From positions 620,001 to 684,000 of the forward strand of contig NZ_FPHO01000003.1 in the NCBI RefSeq assembly GCF_900117455.1: a DNA stretch of 64,000 bases, read 5' to 3'. Below are positions 8,610-18,840 of the stretch, in pieces. The DNA is from Hyphomicrobium sp. CS1GBMeth3 (GTDB lineage: Bacteria; Pseudomonadota; Alphaproteobacteria; Rhizobiales; Hyphomicrobiaceae). The notes below the pieces were generated by a model that saw nothing but the letters and a program-made list of their open reading frames with translations, was not told the DNA's origin and ran no database searches. The number at the start of each line of letters is the position of its first letter. The first letter of the stretch is position 1. A program made the translations under genes and the position numbers.

Positions 8610-9608
8610 ATGGGCACAGCGATTCTGGTAGCGGGCACGGTCGTTCTGGCAGCCGGCTCCATGGTGGCCGCGCTGCTTCTGCTCCGGGCACGCCGCGACG
8701 GAAAGTTCGCCGAGAGCCCCGCCTTCACCGTCCAGCGCTGGACCCTGGGCACGCTCTACTCCTTGCGCCCGGTCCGCATCGCCGACCTTCCCGATCTGCT
8801 CTGGCATTCTGCGGTCGACATCGTGCGTGGTGGCACGCGCGTGCCCGACCCGGCCTGCATCAAGGCGTGCCCGGACTCTTTCGGCGGCGTCGCGCGCGAT
8901 GTCTCTCCGGCCACGGTGCTGGCGGCGGCCGAGCGGGGGTTCTTCCCCTGGTGTCACTTCGGCCCGCTCAAATGGTGGACACGCGAGCAGCGAATGGTTC
9001 TTGCGACCGCAGACTTCCGCATGACCAAGAACCTGCGCCGCATCATGCGCAAGGCACCGCACCGCGTGACGTTCGACCAGGCTTTTGACGACGTCATCCG
9101 CTGCTGCGCCGGCCGGCGCAAGAACCGCCTCTACGGCCTGACTTGGATCACGCCGACGATCATGCGCCTCTATTCTGAGCTGCACCGCCAGGGCCACGCA
9201 CATTCGTTCGAAGTCTGGAACGCAGACGGCGTGTTGGTGGGCGGCGGCTACGGGCTGTCGGTCGGTCGCGTGTTCTTCACCGAATCGCAGTTCAGCCACG
9301 AATCGAACGCGTCCAAGATGGGCTTTGCGACACTGATGTACCACCTCGCCCGCTGGGGCTACGTCGCCAACGATGGCAAGGATCCGACCCCGACGCTCGA
9401 GGAGGCTGGCTTCCGCTTGATGCCGCGCCGGGCATTCGAAGCCGTGCTCGAGGAGCATGGAACTGCGTCCGCCCCCACGCGTGCGTGGACGGTCTCCGCA
9501 CCGCTCTCGGAGATCGCCGAATGGGATGCAAGCAGCGCCAAGACTGAAACCCCGCCGCAGAAGCCGGCGCAACCACGCCGGCCACCGCGGATCAAATCCG
9601 CCGCTTAA
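8610..9608 (+). CDS. Membrane-anchored leucyl/phenylalanyl-tRNA-protein transferase-like protein
   Basis: The domain after about residue 85 resembles Aat, which adds Leu or Phe from tRNA to N-terminal Arg/Lys. Seen motifs are GFFPWCHFGPLKWWTREQRMVL, LYGLTWI and FFTESQFSHESNASKMGFATL, which line up with the Aat motifs FPW..WWSP..R and GESMFS..NASK. Unlike ordinary Aat, it begins with a membrane segment (TAILVAGTVVLAAGSMVAAL) and ends in a Pro/Lys-rich tail. The canonical YGG-type and GES motifs are altered (TES). Start 8610 is preferred because GGGGGAT lies 7 bases upstream; ATG 8556 would add 18 residues. Activity as an N-end rule transferase is uncertain. Confidence 0.75.
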   Translation: MGTAILVAGTVVLAAGSMVAALLLLRARRDGKFAESPAFTVQRWTLGTLYSLRPVRIADLPDLLWHSAVDIVRGGTRVPDPACIKACPDSFGGVARDVSPATVLAAAERGFFPWCHFGPLKWWTREQRMVLATADFRMTKNLRRIMRKAPHRVTFDQAFDDVIRCCAGRRKNRLYGLTWITPTIMRLYSELHRQGHAHSFEVWNADGVLVGGGYGLSVGRVFFTESQFSHESNASKMGFATLMYHLARWGYVANDGKDPTPTLEEAGFRLMPRRAFEAVLEEHGTASAPTRAWTVSAPLSEIAEWDASSAKTETPPQKPAQPRRPPRIKSAA

Positions 9609-9611
9609 GCA

Positions 9612-10070
9612 TCAGACCTGCGGATTGAGGCGCCAGATCTCGAAGTTCAAAGCCGCCGCGTAGCTGACCCACAGGAGGTACGGCACGAACAGCAGGCTCG
9701 CGATCCGCGTCGTGTTCCAGGTGAGCGCGATGAAGGCCACGATCGTAAGCCACAGGGCCGCGATGTCCGCTGCCGCGAGCCCGATCTGGTGCTCGCGGAA
9801 CATGATCACCGACCAGGCGGCGTTAAGCTGCAACGAGACGGCCCAAACGATCAACGCCCGGCTGATCCCCTCCCGCTCGAACACGCGCCAGCCGGCAACC
9901 GCGATCATCACGTAGAGCACGGCCCACGTCGGCGGAAACACCCAGTTCGGCGGCGTCCACGCGGGCTTCGCCAGCGCCTCGTACCAAGGCCCCGGCAGAT
10001 ACGACATGCCGGTCAACGCAGCCGCAGCCACGAGCGCAAGAAAGACCAATAGCGAGAGAAGAGATTTCAT
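9612..10070 (-). CDS. tspO: TspO/MBR family protein
   Basis: A 152-residue tryptophan-rich sensory/translocator protein homologue with five membrane segments. It shows the family pattern WYEALAKPAWTPPNWVFPPTWAVLYVMI and the end segment WNTTRIASLLFVPYLLWVSYAAALN. TspO proteins bind porphyrins and cholesterol-like ligands and affect tetrapyrrole and stress regulation. The gene converges with the Aat-like gene: the stops are 3 bases apart. Confidence 0.95.
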   Translation of the reverse strand: MKSLLSLLVFLALVAAAALTGMSYLPGPWYEALAKPAWTPPNWVFPPTWAVLYVMIAVAGWRVFEREGISRALIVWAVSLQLNAAWSVIMFREHQIGLAAADIAALWLTIVAFIALTWNTTRIASLLFVPYLLWVSYAAALNFEIWRLNPQV

Positions 10071-10172
10071 GAGCGTCCCCTGCCGTAATGTTTTTTGGCG
10101 AGGACCTTGAGGTCACCGCGGGCCGCAACCTAATCGATAGGCCGAAGCGCGGCAATTGCTGGCTCGGAACGC

Positions 10173-11471
10173 TTAAGCAGCCTGACGGAAGCTGGCGACG
10201 AAGAACCCGTCAGTGCCGTGCAACGCCGGCGTCAGCAGCAACGTCTCCGCCGACCCGTCGGCCGAATGAGGCGGCTCGCTCCCGAGCGCGGCACGCCAGG
10301 CCTCGCCGAACGGCACCAGCGCGAACCCCGGATGCGCGCCGAGAAACCACGCAACCTGATCTACGTTCTCTTCTGGCAGCACCGAGCAGGTGACGTAGAT
10401 GAGCCGTCCGCCTGGCTTCACAAGGCCGGACGCCAGCTCGAGAACCTCGCGCTGCTCCTTCTGACGCGTCGCCAGCGCCTCGGGCTTGAGCCGCCACTTG
10501 GCGTCGGGCTTGCGCCGCCAGGTACCGGAGCCCGAACACGGCGCATCGACCAGCACCGTGTCGAACCGCGCCCCCAGCGCTTCGAGTGCCGCGCGGTTGC
10601 CGCCTTCGAGCACCTGTGCATTGCGCACGCCGGCCCGCTGCAGCCGCTCGAAGATCGGCCGAAGTTGCCCCTTGTCGGCGTCATAGGCGTAGATCTGCCC
10701 GCTGTTCTGCATGGCAGCCGCGAGGGCCAGCGTCTTGCCGCCTGCGCCAGCGCAGAGATCGAGTACCTGCTGGCGCGGCCCCGCACCCGAGAGCGCCGCC
10801 GCCAGCTGGCTACCCTCGTCCTGCACCTCGAACCAGCCCTTGCCGTGTGCGGCCTCGGCTTCCACATGCGGGCTCTTGCGCGGGCCTTCGGGAGCCGCGA
10901 TGCGAACACCGAATGGCGCCAACTGCGTCGGTTGGGCTCCAAAATTCGACAACGCCGATAGCACCTTCTCGCGCGTCGCCTTCAGCGTATTGGCGCGCAG
11001 ATCGATCGGCGCGCGCTCGGCCATGGCGCGCCCCTCCGCGATCGCACGCTCGCCGAACGCGCGCACAAACGAGGCCATCAGCCATTCGGGCACATCGGCA
11101 CCCACATGAGCCGGCGCATCAGCAGCAGGCTCACCTACAGCGAGACGTGCCTGTTCAGTTTCATCGATCGGCTGCGGCGCGTGCACGCTGCCGTCGCACG
11201 CGGCCAGAACATCGTCGACGGAAAGTCCGAGCGCCCGCGGCGCCGCCGCGATCGCGAGCAGCCGCGGAGCCTCGCCGCCCATCTGCGCCGCGAGCGACAG
11301 ACGACGACGCAGCGCATCGAAAACGAGCGTGCCGATCGCCGCCCGATCGCCCGAACCCGCAAAGCGATGCCGCTTTCCCCAATCGGCAAGCGCGGTGGAA
11401 GCCGGCTGATGCCGGACGAGAATATCCTCGAGCACCTCGGCTGCGGCTTGGATTCGCCCACCCGGTTTCAC
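10173..11471 (-). CDS. RsmB/NOP family RNA (cytosine-C5) methyltransferase
   Basis: A 432-residue SAM-dependent rRNA m5C methyltransferase. The N-terminal third resembles the NusB-like domain of RsmB (HRFAGSGDRAAIGTLVFDALRRR). The Rossmann part has the SAM loop LDLCAGAGGKTLALAAAM, the motif IV PCSG in VDAPCSGSGTWRRKPDAKW and the catalytic motif VI Cys in YVTCSVLPEENVDQV. The start is GTG at 11471. In Alphaproteobacteria several paralogues exist, so equivalence to E. coli RsmB (C967 of 16S rRNA) is not certain. Confidence 0.9.
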   Translation of the reverse strand: MKPGGRIQAAAEVLEDILVRHQPASTALADWGKRHRFAGSGDRAAIGTLVFDALRRRLSLAAQMGGEAPRLLAIAAAPRALGLSVDDVLAACDGSVHAPQPIDETEQARLAVGEPAADAPAHVGADVPEWLMASFVRAFGERAIAEGRAMAERAPIDLRANTLKATREKVLSALSNFGAQPTQLAPFGVRIAAPEGPRKSPHVEAEAAHGKGWFEVQDEGSQLAAALSGAGPRQQVLDLCAGAGGKTLALAAAMQNSGQIYAYDADKGQLRPIFERLQRAGVRNAQVLEGGNRAALEALGARFDTVLVDAPCSGSGTWRRKPDAKWRLKPEALATRQKEQREVLELASGLVKPGGRLIYVTCSVLPEENVDQVAWFLGAHPGFALVPFGEAWRAALGSEPPHSADGSAETLLLTPALHGTDGFFVASFRQAA

Positions 11472-11502
11472 GACCGTGTATTCCTTGATTGATTGCGCCG
11501 GC

Positions 11503-11937
11503 TCAAGCGCCCGTCGCGGTGAAGAACAGAATGCGCACCGCGAACAGCACCCACATTACGAATAGGGTAATGGAACTCGCCGCATATCCGTAGAAGCGAT
11601 AGGGCTGCCGGTTGATCGTGGTGTGGATGTACGCGTGATAGAGCCGCGCCAGGACGAACAGCCACGCCAGCATCACGAACACCAGGCTCACCTGGCTGGT
11701 GATCATCAGAAACGCCACAACCGCGTAGAAGAGGATCGGTACCTCGATCTGGTTGTGAAACGCATTCGAGATCTGCGTTGCACGCGGCGGCCACTTGGCC
11801 TGCCGCAAGGAGATATCGCCGAACGTCACCTCTCCGCGCTTGACGGCTCCCACGCGCTCCTTGCGCATCCAACCCTGCAGAAAGAACGTAAGGGCCACCT
11901 GCACGAAAACCGGATAGAGAATTGCGGTCTGATTCAT
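11503..11937 (-). CDS. MAPEG family membrane protein
   Basis: A 144-residue protein with four hydrophobic segments. The pattern RATQISNAFHNQIEVPILFYAVVAFL and ARLYHAYIHTT matches the MAPEG family (membrane-associated proteins in eicosanoid and glutathione metabolism), whose bacterial members are mostly of unknown function. It lies between guaB and the RNA methyltransferase on the same strand. Confidence 0.85.
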   Translation of the reverse strand: MNQTAILYPVFVQVALTFFLQGWMRKERVGAVKRGEVTFGDISLRQAKWPPRATQISNAFHNQIEVPILFYAVVAFLMITSQVSLVFVMLAWLFVLARLYHAYIHTTINRQPYRFYGYAASSITLFVMWVLFAVRILFFTATGA

Positions 11938-11967
11938 GAGGCAGCCCTTTCTCGATTTGCCGGAACC

Positions 11968-13656
<1,689 letters not shown>

Positions 13657-13765
13657 TTAGTCTACCTGATGGGAGATACTCAGAAATACGATTAGACCTG
13701 GAAAGCTTATCGCGCTAGGAAAGCGCGTTCGAAAAGTGCCCTAGGGCATCAAGGAGGAAACGATA

Positions 13766-13855
13766 ATGAAGATTTGGGTGAAGCCCGCCGTGCGCGAGCA
13801 GGAAGTTGGCCTTGAGGTGACGAGCTACCTCCCGGCGGAGATCGACATCATCTAA
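13766..13855 (+). CDS. pqqA: Coenzyme PQQ precursor peptide PqqA
   Basis: A 29-residue peptide from ATG 13766, with AAGGAGG at 13751-13757 as an excellent ribosome site. The core EVGLEVTSYLPAEID carries the Glu-x-x-x-Tyr pair (Glu17 and Tyr21) that PqqE crosslinks to build pyrroloquinoline quinone. The rest resembles Methylobacterium-type PqqA (VGMEVTSY..AEID). No pqqBCDE genes follow: the next gene, rlmE, is on the other strand. It is thus a stand-alone precursor gene, flanked by two hairpins downstream. PQQ would serve periplasmic dehydrogenases such as alcohol dehydrogenases. Confidence 0.9.
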   Translation: MKIWVKPAVREQEVGLEVTSYLPAEIDII

Positions 13856-13870
13856 GCGATGATGAAGAGT

Positions 13871-13890
13871 GGCTCGTGCACTGACGAGCC
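13871..13890 (+). terminator. Hairpin 15 bases after pqqA
   Basis: GGCTCGT (13871-13877) pairs with ACGAGCC (13884-13890) around a 6-base loop. Without a T-run it may be an attenuator, or an mRNA-stabilising hairpin for the abundant pqqA message. Confidence 0.45.
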
Positions 13891-13897
13891 TTGAGGC

Positions 13898-13934
13898 ACG
13901 GCGGTCGAGCAAGCGGCCGCCGTTGCTGTTTTAG
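13898..13934 (+). terminator. Intrinsic terminator of pqqA
   Basis: ACGGCGG (13898-13904) pairs with CCGCCGT (13917-13923), followed by TGCTGTTTTA. This closes the pqqA unit as a monocistronic message. Confidence 0.6.
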
Positions 13935-13971
13935 CTAACAATCGAATCAACACACCTCGCAGCGGACGCCG

Positions 13972-14715
13972 CTACGGCTGCTCCTTGAAGCCCGTGGCCA
14001 GAACATAAAGCTCCGCGCTGTCGGAGCGGCTCGCCGGCGGCTTGATATGGCGCACGGTCTGAAAGCGCTGCTTTAGAAAGTCCAGAAGCTCACGCTCCGT
14101 GCCGCCCTGGAAGACCTTGCACAGGAAGGCACCACCCGGCGCCAGCACGTCGCCCGCGAAATGCGCCGCCGCCTCCGCCAGCCCCATGATGCGCAGGTGA
14201 TCCGTCTTGGAGTGGCCAACCGTCGGCGCCGCCATGTCCGACAGCACCACATCGGCCGCGCCGCCCCTGAGCTTCTCCTTGAGCCAGTCCTCAGCGCCCT
14301 CAGCCATGAAGTCGAGCGTTGCCGATTCGACGCCCGCTAACGGCTCCATGTCGAGGATGTCGATCGCAACCACCTGCCCGCGCCCGCCGATCGCTTGCAC
14401 GCGCTCAGCCGCGATCTGGCTCCAGCCCCCCGGGGCCGCGCCGAGGTCGACCACACGCCCCCCCGGCTTCAGGAAGCGGTGCTTGTCGTCGATTTCGATC
14501 AGCTTGAAGACCGCGCGCGACCTGTAACCCGCGCGCTTGGCTGCCGTCACGTACGGATCGTTGAGCTGCCGCTCGAGCCATCGCTGAGAGGACGCAGTCC
14601 GACTGCGAGCCGTCTTGAGCCGCACGTTGAGATCGCGCTGACCGCCGGCAGCGTCCAGCGCGCTGCCCGGTCCCTTGGCCTTGGACCCGCGGCCCGATTT
14701 ACCTTTCATACGCAT
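13972..14715 (-). CDS. rlmE: 23S rRNA 2'-O-ribose methyltransferase (U2552)
   Basis: A FtsJ/RrmJ-type enzyme of 247 residues. SAM binding is at VVDLGAAPGGWSQIAAERV. The K-D-K-E catalytic set is represented by RAVFKLIEIDD (Lys), VLSDMAAPTVGHSKTDH (Asp), FLCKVFQGGTE (Lys) and a C-terminal SRSDSAELYVLA (Glu). The Lys/Arg-rich N-terminus is typical of alphaproteobacterial members. It starts 5 bases after the ppx stop, so the pair is an operon. Confidence 0.95.
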   Translation of the reverse strand: MRMKGKSGRGSKAKGPGSALDAAGGQRDLNVRLKTARSRTASSQRWLERQLNDPYVTAAKRAGYRSRAVFKLIEIDDKHRFLKPGGRVVDLGAAPGGWSQIAAERVQAIGGRGQVVAIDILDMEPLAGVESATLDFMAEGAEDWLKEKLRGGAADVVLSDMAAPTVGHSKTDHLRIMGLAEAAAHFAGDVLAPGGAFLCKVFQGGTERELLDFLKQRFQTVRHIKPPASRSDSAELYVLATGFKEQP

Positions 14716-14720
14716 TGTAT

Positions 14721-15920
14721 CTAGCTCGACCGTTGCCGCCGGCGCCTGCGCCCGACGCGATAGACGCCGTCCTCGCTCATCAGCGTGGCGAGAATCCCCT
14801 CACGCAACCCGCGATCGGCGACACGCAGCCGCTCAGCCGGCCACATGCGCAGAATGGCTTCGAGGATCGCACATCCGGCGAGCACCAGATCCGCGCGCTC
14901 CTGTCCGATGCACGGCTCCGCCACCCGTTCCTGGTAGGAGCACGCAAGCAGCTCGTAGGTCACCTTCTGGATCTCCTGGATCGACAGCCAGCAGCCGTCG
15001 ACGCGCGCGCGATCGTAACGCTTGAGGCCAAGATGGATGCCGGCCACCGTCGTCACCGTGCCGGACGTGCCAAGCAGATGCAGGTTGCCGCCGTTGGCGC
15101 GATTGCGGAACCCGTGCAGTGCTTCGAACGGGCGGACAAGGCTCGAAACGTAGGCGACCATATCTTCGAAGCATTCGGCCGAGACGTCATGGCCGCCGAA
15201 CCGCTCGGCCAGAGTCACCACGCCGACCGGAAGCGAGGTCCAGGCGCCGACTTTGGGCTTCACGCCAGAGCGCCGCTCACCGGCCGCGTCGAGGCTATCT
15301 TTCCCCTCGCGCGAGAGATCGAGCCAGATCAACTCCGACGAGCCGCCACCGATATCGAACACGAGTACGTAGTCCGCCCGGTAGTCGATGAGCGATGCAC
15401 AGCCCGAGACCGCGAGGCTCGCTTCCGTCTCACGATCGAGCACTTCGAGCTTCAGCCCCACCTCGCCTTCGACGCGGCGCAGAAAGTCGCGCCCGTTGGT
15501 CGCGATGCGGCACGCTTCGGTCGCCACGCAGCGCGCGCGCACGACATCGTTTCTTGCAAGCTTGGTCGCGCAAACGCGCAGCGCATCGATCGTGCGCCGC
15601 ATGGCGGCGTCGGAAAGCTGACCCGACTGCGAAACGCCCTCGCCGAGCCGGATGATTCGCGAGAAGGCATCGACGACGCGAAACCCGCGCCGCGACGGCC
15701 GCGCAAGCAAAAGCCGACAGTTGTTGGTGCCGAGATCGAGAGCGCCATAGACTTGGCCGGGCTTTGCGCCGGCTTGCGCTTCGCGTCTTGGCCCTGAGCC
15801 CTGCTCTTTTCGGGAAAACGCTCGTGCGGCCGAAGCGTGCGCTGCGCCGACGGCATGAGAGGCCGGTTGCGGATCATGGGCAGGAGCGCCGGAGCGCTCG
15901 TCGTCCGTCAGTTCCGACAC
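14721..15920 (-). CDS. ppx: Ppx/GppA family phosphatase
   Basis: A 399-residue exopolyphosphatase or pppGpp phosphohydrolase of the ASKHA fold. The phosphate loops are YGALDLGTNNCRLLLA and VLVFDIGGGSSELIWLD; LLGTSGTVTTVAGIHLGL follows. A low-complexity 55-residue leader precedes the domain. The family members linked to rlmE in Alphaproteobacteria are usually annotated Ppx/GppA, and choosing between polyphosphate and pppGpp needs biochemistry. Confidence 0.92.
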   Translation of the reverse strand: MSELTDDERSGAPAHDPQPASHAVGAAHASAARAFSRKEQGSGPRREAQAGAKPGQVYGALDLGTNNCRLLLARPSRRGFRVVDAFSRIIRLGEGVSQSGQLSDAAMRRTIDALRVCATKLARNDVVRARCVATEACRIATNGRDFLRRVEGEVGLKLEVLDRETEASLAVSGCASLIDYRADYVLVFDIGGGSSELIWLDLSREGKDSLDAAGERRSGVKPKVGAWTSLPVGVVTLAERFGGHDVSAECFEDMVAYVSSLVRPFEALHGFRNRANGGNLHLLGTSGTVTTVAGIHLGLKRYDRARVDGCWLSIQEIQKVTYELLACSYQERVAEPCIGQERADLVLAGCAILEAILRMWPAERLRVADRGLREGILATLMSEDGVYRVGRRRRRQRSS

Positions 15921-16183
15921 GTGTCTTCCCCAGAGCCTGGGTCCGGGGAGGCGGCATCGAGGCCGGCCGACCCTCTCGTCAGGCCATTGTCTGGCTGCAT
16001 CTCAAACCACTGTAGCAGGTGACGAGGCGTGGTAAAGAAAAAGCGCCAAGCTCGGTTTACGCTTCTGGAAAAAGGCAGGCCGTGACAGGGACGTGACGGC
16101 CGTGCGACATGGTGGCCGGGCCGTGGCGCCGACGGCGGCTCGGCCCTTCGCCCACGGGGCATGGCCCCATGGAAGGCTCCACC

Positions 16184-17038
16184 ATGCGCGTCTCTTTCTC
16201 CCTATGGGCCGGCCTCGCGGGCGCCCTGGCCAGTCTCTACCCGCTCACCTCGAGCGCAGGCCAGGCGGGCACAACCGCTGCGAGCTCATCGACCACCGGC
16301 GCGGAGCGTTTCATCGCCGCTTATCCCGACGCCATCGCAGACGTTGACGGCAACTGGTTGGTCTGGCGCGACGGCACGCGAACCGCCTTCGACGATGGCA
16401 AGGGCACTAAGCGATGCACAGAATGGCTCGATGCGCCGGACATCGAGGATATGCTGCAGCTCCCCTACCCGGCTGGAGCCGGTTCTTCGCAGCCGGCCTT
16501 CGAGAGCGATCCCGGCCGCGCCCGCAACGCCGCCTTCTTCGACAAGATGTACGGCGATTGCCGCAAGGGCGAGGTCAAGCCCAGACTGAAGTCGATCACG
16601 TGGCTGCCGACGAAGGCGCCGCAACCGCTCGAGGTGACAAGCATGAATGGCGTCTCAGACCGCCTTGCAGCCATCTCGCAAGAGCTCGATCGGCTGCCCA
16701 ACAAGTTCAACGCTTTTCTGACGCCCGCAGCCGGCACTTACAATTGCCGCACCATCGCAGGTACGAAGCGCGTTTCCGCCCACGGCTACGGCATCGCCAT
16801 CGACATCGCCGTGAGCCGCTCCGACTATTGGCGATGGGCGCCCAACGCATCATCGGGTGAAATTCGATACCGCAACCGCATCCCGCTCGAGATCGTCCAC
16901 ATCTTCGAGCGGCACGGTTTCATCTGGGGCGGACGCTGGTATCACTACGACACCATGCACTTCGAGTATCGACCGGAGTTGCTGCCACCCCTCGCCCCGC
17001 TCGACCGGCGACCGCCAACGCCCGCTGCCCAAAACTAG
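16184..17038 (+). CDS. M15 family (VanY-like) D-Ala-D-Ala carboxypeptidase / L,D-peptidase
   Basis: A secreted 284-residue peptidase. ATG 16184 gives a signal peptide (RVSFSLWAGLAGALASLYPL..SAGQ). The zinc site is seen as SAHGYGIAIDIAVSRSDYW (His and Asp) and HYDTMHFEYRPELL (His), with the catalytic Glu just ahead of the final His region. The family trims peptidoglycan peptides in the periplasm. It stands alone between ppx (opposite strand) and tRNA-Gln. A longer ORF from 16109 lacks support. Confidence 0.85.
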   Translation: MRVSFSLWAGLAGALASLYPLTSSAGQAGTTAASSSTTGAERFIAAYPDAIADVDGNWLVWRDGTRTAFDDGKGTKRCTEWLDAPDIEDMLQLPYPAGAGSSQPAFESDPGRARNAAFFDKMYGDCRKGEVKPRLKSITWLPTKAPQPLEVTSMNGVSDRLAAISQELDRLPNKFNAFLTPAAGTYNCRTIAGTKRVSAHGYGIAIDIAVSRSDYWRWAPNASSGEIRYRNRIPLEIVHIFERHGFIWGGRWYHYDTMHFEYRPELLPPLAPLDRRPPTPAAQN

Positions 17039-17137
17039 CGGCGTCCAAGCAACCCGCGCCCCTCTTCTTGCGTCGCGCCAGTCGAGCTGTTATACGGCCC
17101 GTCTCGGCGCGCCTGAGGCCCGCCGCGATCCCGGCTT

Positions 17138-17211
17138 TGGGGGATCGTCTAATGGTAGGACTGCAGACTCTGACTCTGCCTGTCTAGGTTCGAATCCTAG
17201 TCCCCCAGCCA
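17138..17211 (+). tRNA. tRNA-Gln(CTG)
   Basis: Acceptor TGGGGGA (17138-17144) pairs with TCCCCCA (17201-17207). The anticodon stem GCAGA/TCTGC closes the loop CTCTGAC with anticodon CTG. The T-loop is TTCGAAT, and CCA is encoded at 17209-17211. The sequence matches alphaproteobacterial tRNA-Gln. Confidence 0.97.
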
Positions 17212-18166
17212 ACTACATAACTAATTGGAAATAATAACAAAAATTGTGGCGACTGCCCATCTCTAGGTCACATCTCTAGTACACGCTGACAGGCCAGCTG
17301 AAGGCGCCAAGTTGTGTCTCCACCGCAAATTTAGATACCCGTACCTATACCGTACCCGTATCTAATGGGATATCCGTACGTGTACCTGTACAGGTCCACG
17401 CCGTCGGAGAGGCTCATGGGCTTTCCGCCCTCGAGCTTCCACGCTCCGTCTATGCTGTTGTCTATGAGATCGAGAACACAGTCTTCGAGAGCGATGTCGC
17501 GTGTTATCATTCGCACGAAAAATGCCTTCGTTGGATTCGCATCGACTTTCTTGGGCTGTGCCATTCTACCGTTCCTAGAGATGCGTTGAGAGCTTTCCCG
17601 CCGTGTAGATCGCTTGGGGGTAACCCCAGGATCACCTAACAACCCAAAGTGTTGTCGGAGAGCTGGCAAAATGCCAAGGCGTTTCTCTCCGAACCCCCAG
17701 GTACCGGAGGTTCCGCCCAATGCTTCTGGGCGTCCCGCTGTTCTTGGTCAGCGGCGGCGGGCTGTGTCAGCGGCAGGCTCTTGTGAATCGAGCCTTTGCT
17801 GCGCTGTGGCGTCGGGCCGGCAGCTCGAATAGTGACGTACGAAGTAAGGCTCTGGCTCAAAGCGCGAGAAGGATAATGGCGGCTTCAGAACTATCTGCAG
17901 ACATGCTTCTTCGGAGTAGGAGGTAGTCGCCCGGCCCGACTAGGGAGGTCAGCTTTCTCGGCCTTGCGACGGCAGCGTTAATCCCAATTGCAGACATCCG
18001 AAATGTCGAAGGCGTGCACTGGTGATGACGCGCTAGCAAGTCCACTTGTCGGTGCAGAGCAGACGCCGGAAAGTCGACGATTAGGGCAGCCGCTACCCCG
18101 AAGCGGCCGTCGGTGTCGGCGGGCCTGAAACTGCGAAGGCTAGCCCGTGCCTTTGCGGGAGCTCAT
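17212..18166. other. Gene-poor stretch downstream of tRNA-Gln
   Basis: About 950 bases hold only the broken ATPase listed below (17331-17564) and no other convincing gene. There is a short cluster of TACCCGTA/GTACC repeats at 17335-17395 and a small palindrome at about 17611-17626 (GGGGGTAACCCC). No transposase, integrase or repeat of the tRNA 3' end was found by eye. It looks like the scar of an old insertion at the tRNA. Confidence 0.5.
17331..17564 (-). pseudogene. Truncated GHKL (Hsp90-like) ATP-binding protein, N-terminal fragment
   Basis: From ATG 17564 the product reads MAQPKKVDANPTKAFFVRMI and goes on to ALEDCVLDLIDNSIDGAWKL. This is the start of large ATP-binding proteins with an HATPase_c_3 domain; LDLIDNSIDG is the N-box. 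Homology-like sequence ends after about 58 residues in a Tyr/Gly-rich artefact made of GTACC repeats, and the rest of the ATPase is absent. Such ATPases are common in islands and defence loci. The fragment is probably dead. Confidence 0.6.
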
Positions 18167-18787
18167 CTAATCAGCGAGCTTCGCGCGCAACTCTGCATTC
18201 TCTTGCTCGAGCGCCTTCATCTTTTCTCCCATCGGACGAAGCATGTCTTCGATCTCGTCCGCCGTAAAGCGAGGCGTGATGTGCTGCGGGCAGTTCCAAT
18301 CGTAGCCCTCAACGCTGATCAGTATGCCGCGCTCGACCTTGGCCGCGTAGTCATCCTGAAGCTTTGCGGCAATTTCCGGCTCGGTCGCGGCATCTATGAT
18401 TCTCGCATGCCCGAGCAACTTCAGCCGCTGCCGATTGGGGTAATCCATCAGGAAGAGCGCCACGCGATCGTCGTTGGAGAGGTTGCCGACGCTCACATAC
18501 TGGCGATTGCCGCGATAGTCGGCAAGGCTAATCGTGTGCTCGTCGATCACCTTAAGAAATCCGGCAGGCCCGCCGCGATGCTGGATATAGGGCCAACCCG
18601 TCTCTGAGACCGTGGCCATATAGAAGCTGTCTCGTGCCGCGATGAACTCGGCTTCATGAAAGGTCAGCGCATCAGGAACGGACTGAAGCCCGTCCGACAT
18701 GCGCGCATAGCCATGACGCGAGCCCTGCTCTGTCTGAATTTTCTTCACCTTGGGGGTGAACACTAGATCGGCAAAACGGTGCCTCAT
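18167..18787 (-). CDS. Pyridoxamine 5'-phosphate oxidase-family flavin-binding protein
   Basis: A 206-residue split-barrel protein. SFYMATVSETGWPYIQHRGGPAGFLKVID and DDRVALFLMDYPNRQRLKLLGHARI show the FMN-binding barrel. The C-terminal 40 residues are a coiled coil (MGEKMKALEQENAELRAKL). Members of this subfamily reduce or bind flavins and are not PdxH. It lies 54 bases downstream of the secreted hydrolase on the same strand and is probably co-transcribed with it under the divergent LysR regulator. Confidence 0.85.
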   Translation of the reverse strand: MRHRFADLVFTPKVKKIQTEQGSRHGYARMSDGLQSVPDALTFHEAEFIAARDSFYMATVSETGWPYIQHRGGPAGFLKVIDEHTISLADYRGNRQYVSVGNLSNDDRVALFLMDYPNRQRLKLLGHARIIDAATEPEIAAKLQDDYAAKVERGILISVEGYDWNCPQHITPRFTADEIEDMLRPMGEKMKALEQENAELRAKLAD

Positions 18788-18840
18788 GATGCATGCTCCA
18801 GAAAAGTTGGCCGGCGTCTTTGGATGCCGGCCAACGAGGG

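Noticed and set aside
14715..15797. 360-codon open frame antisense to ppx
   Set aside because: Shadow of the phosphatase gene, no motif.
16109..16183. Longer N-terminus for the M15 peptidase
   Set aside because: It would put 25 Arg/Pro-rich residues before a good signal peptide; ATG 16184 is more likely.
17335..17395. Repeated TACCCGTA/GTACC units as a possible tandem repeat or CRISPR-like array
   Set aside because: Units are short, irregular and few, with no spacer pattern. No CRISPR array was seen anywhere in the window.
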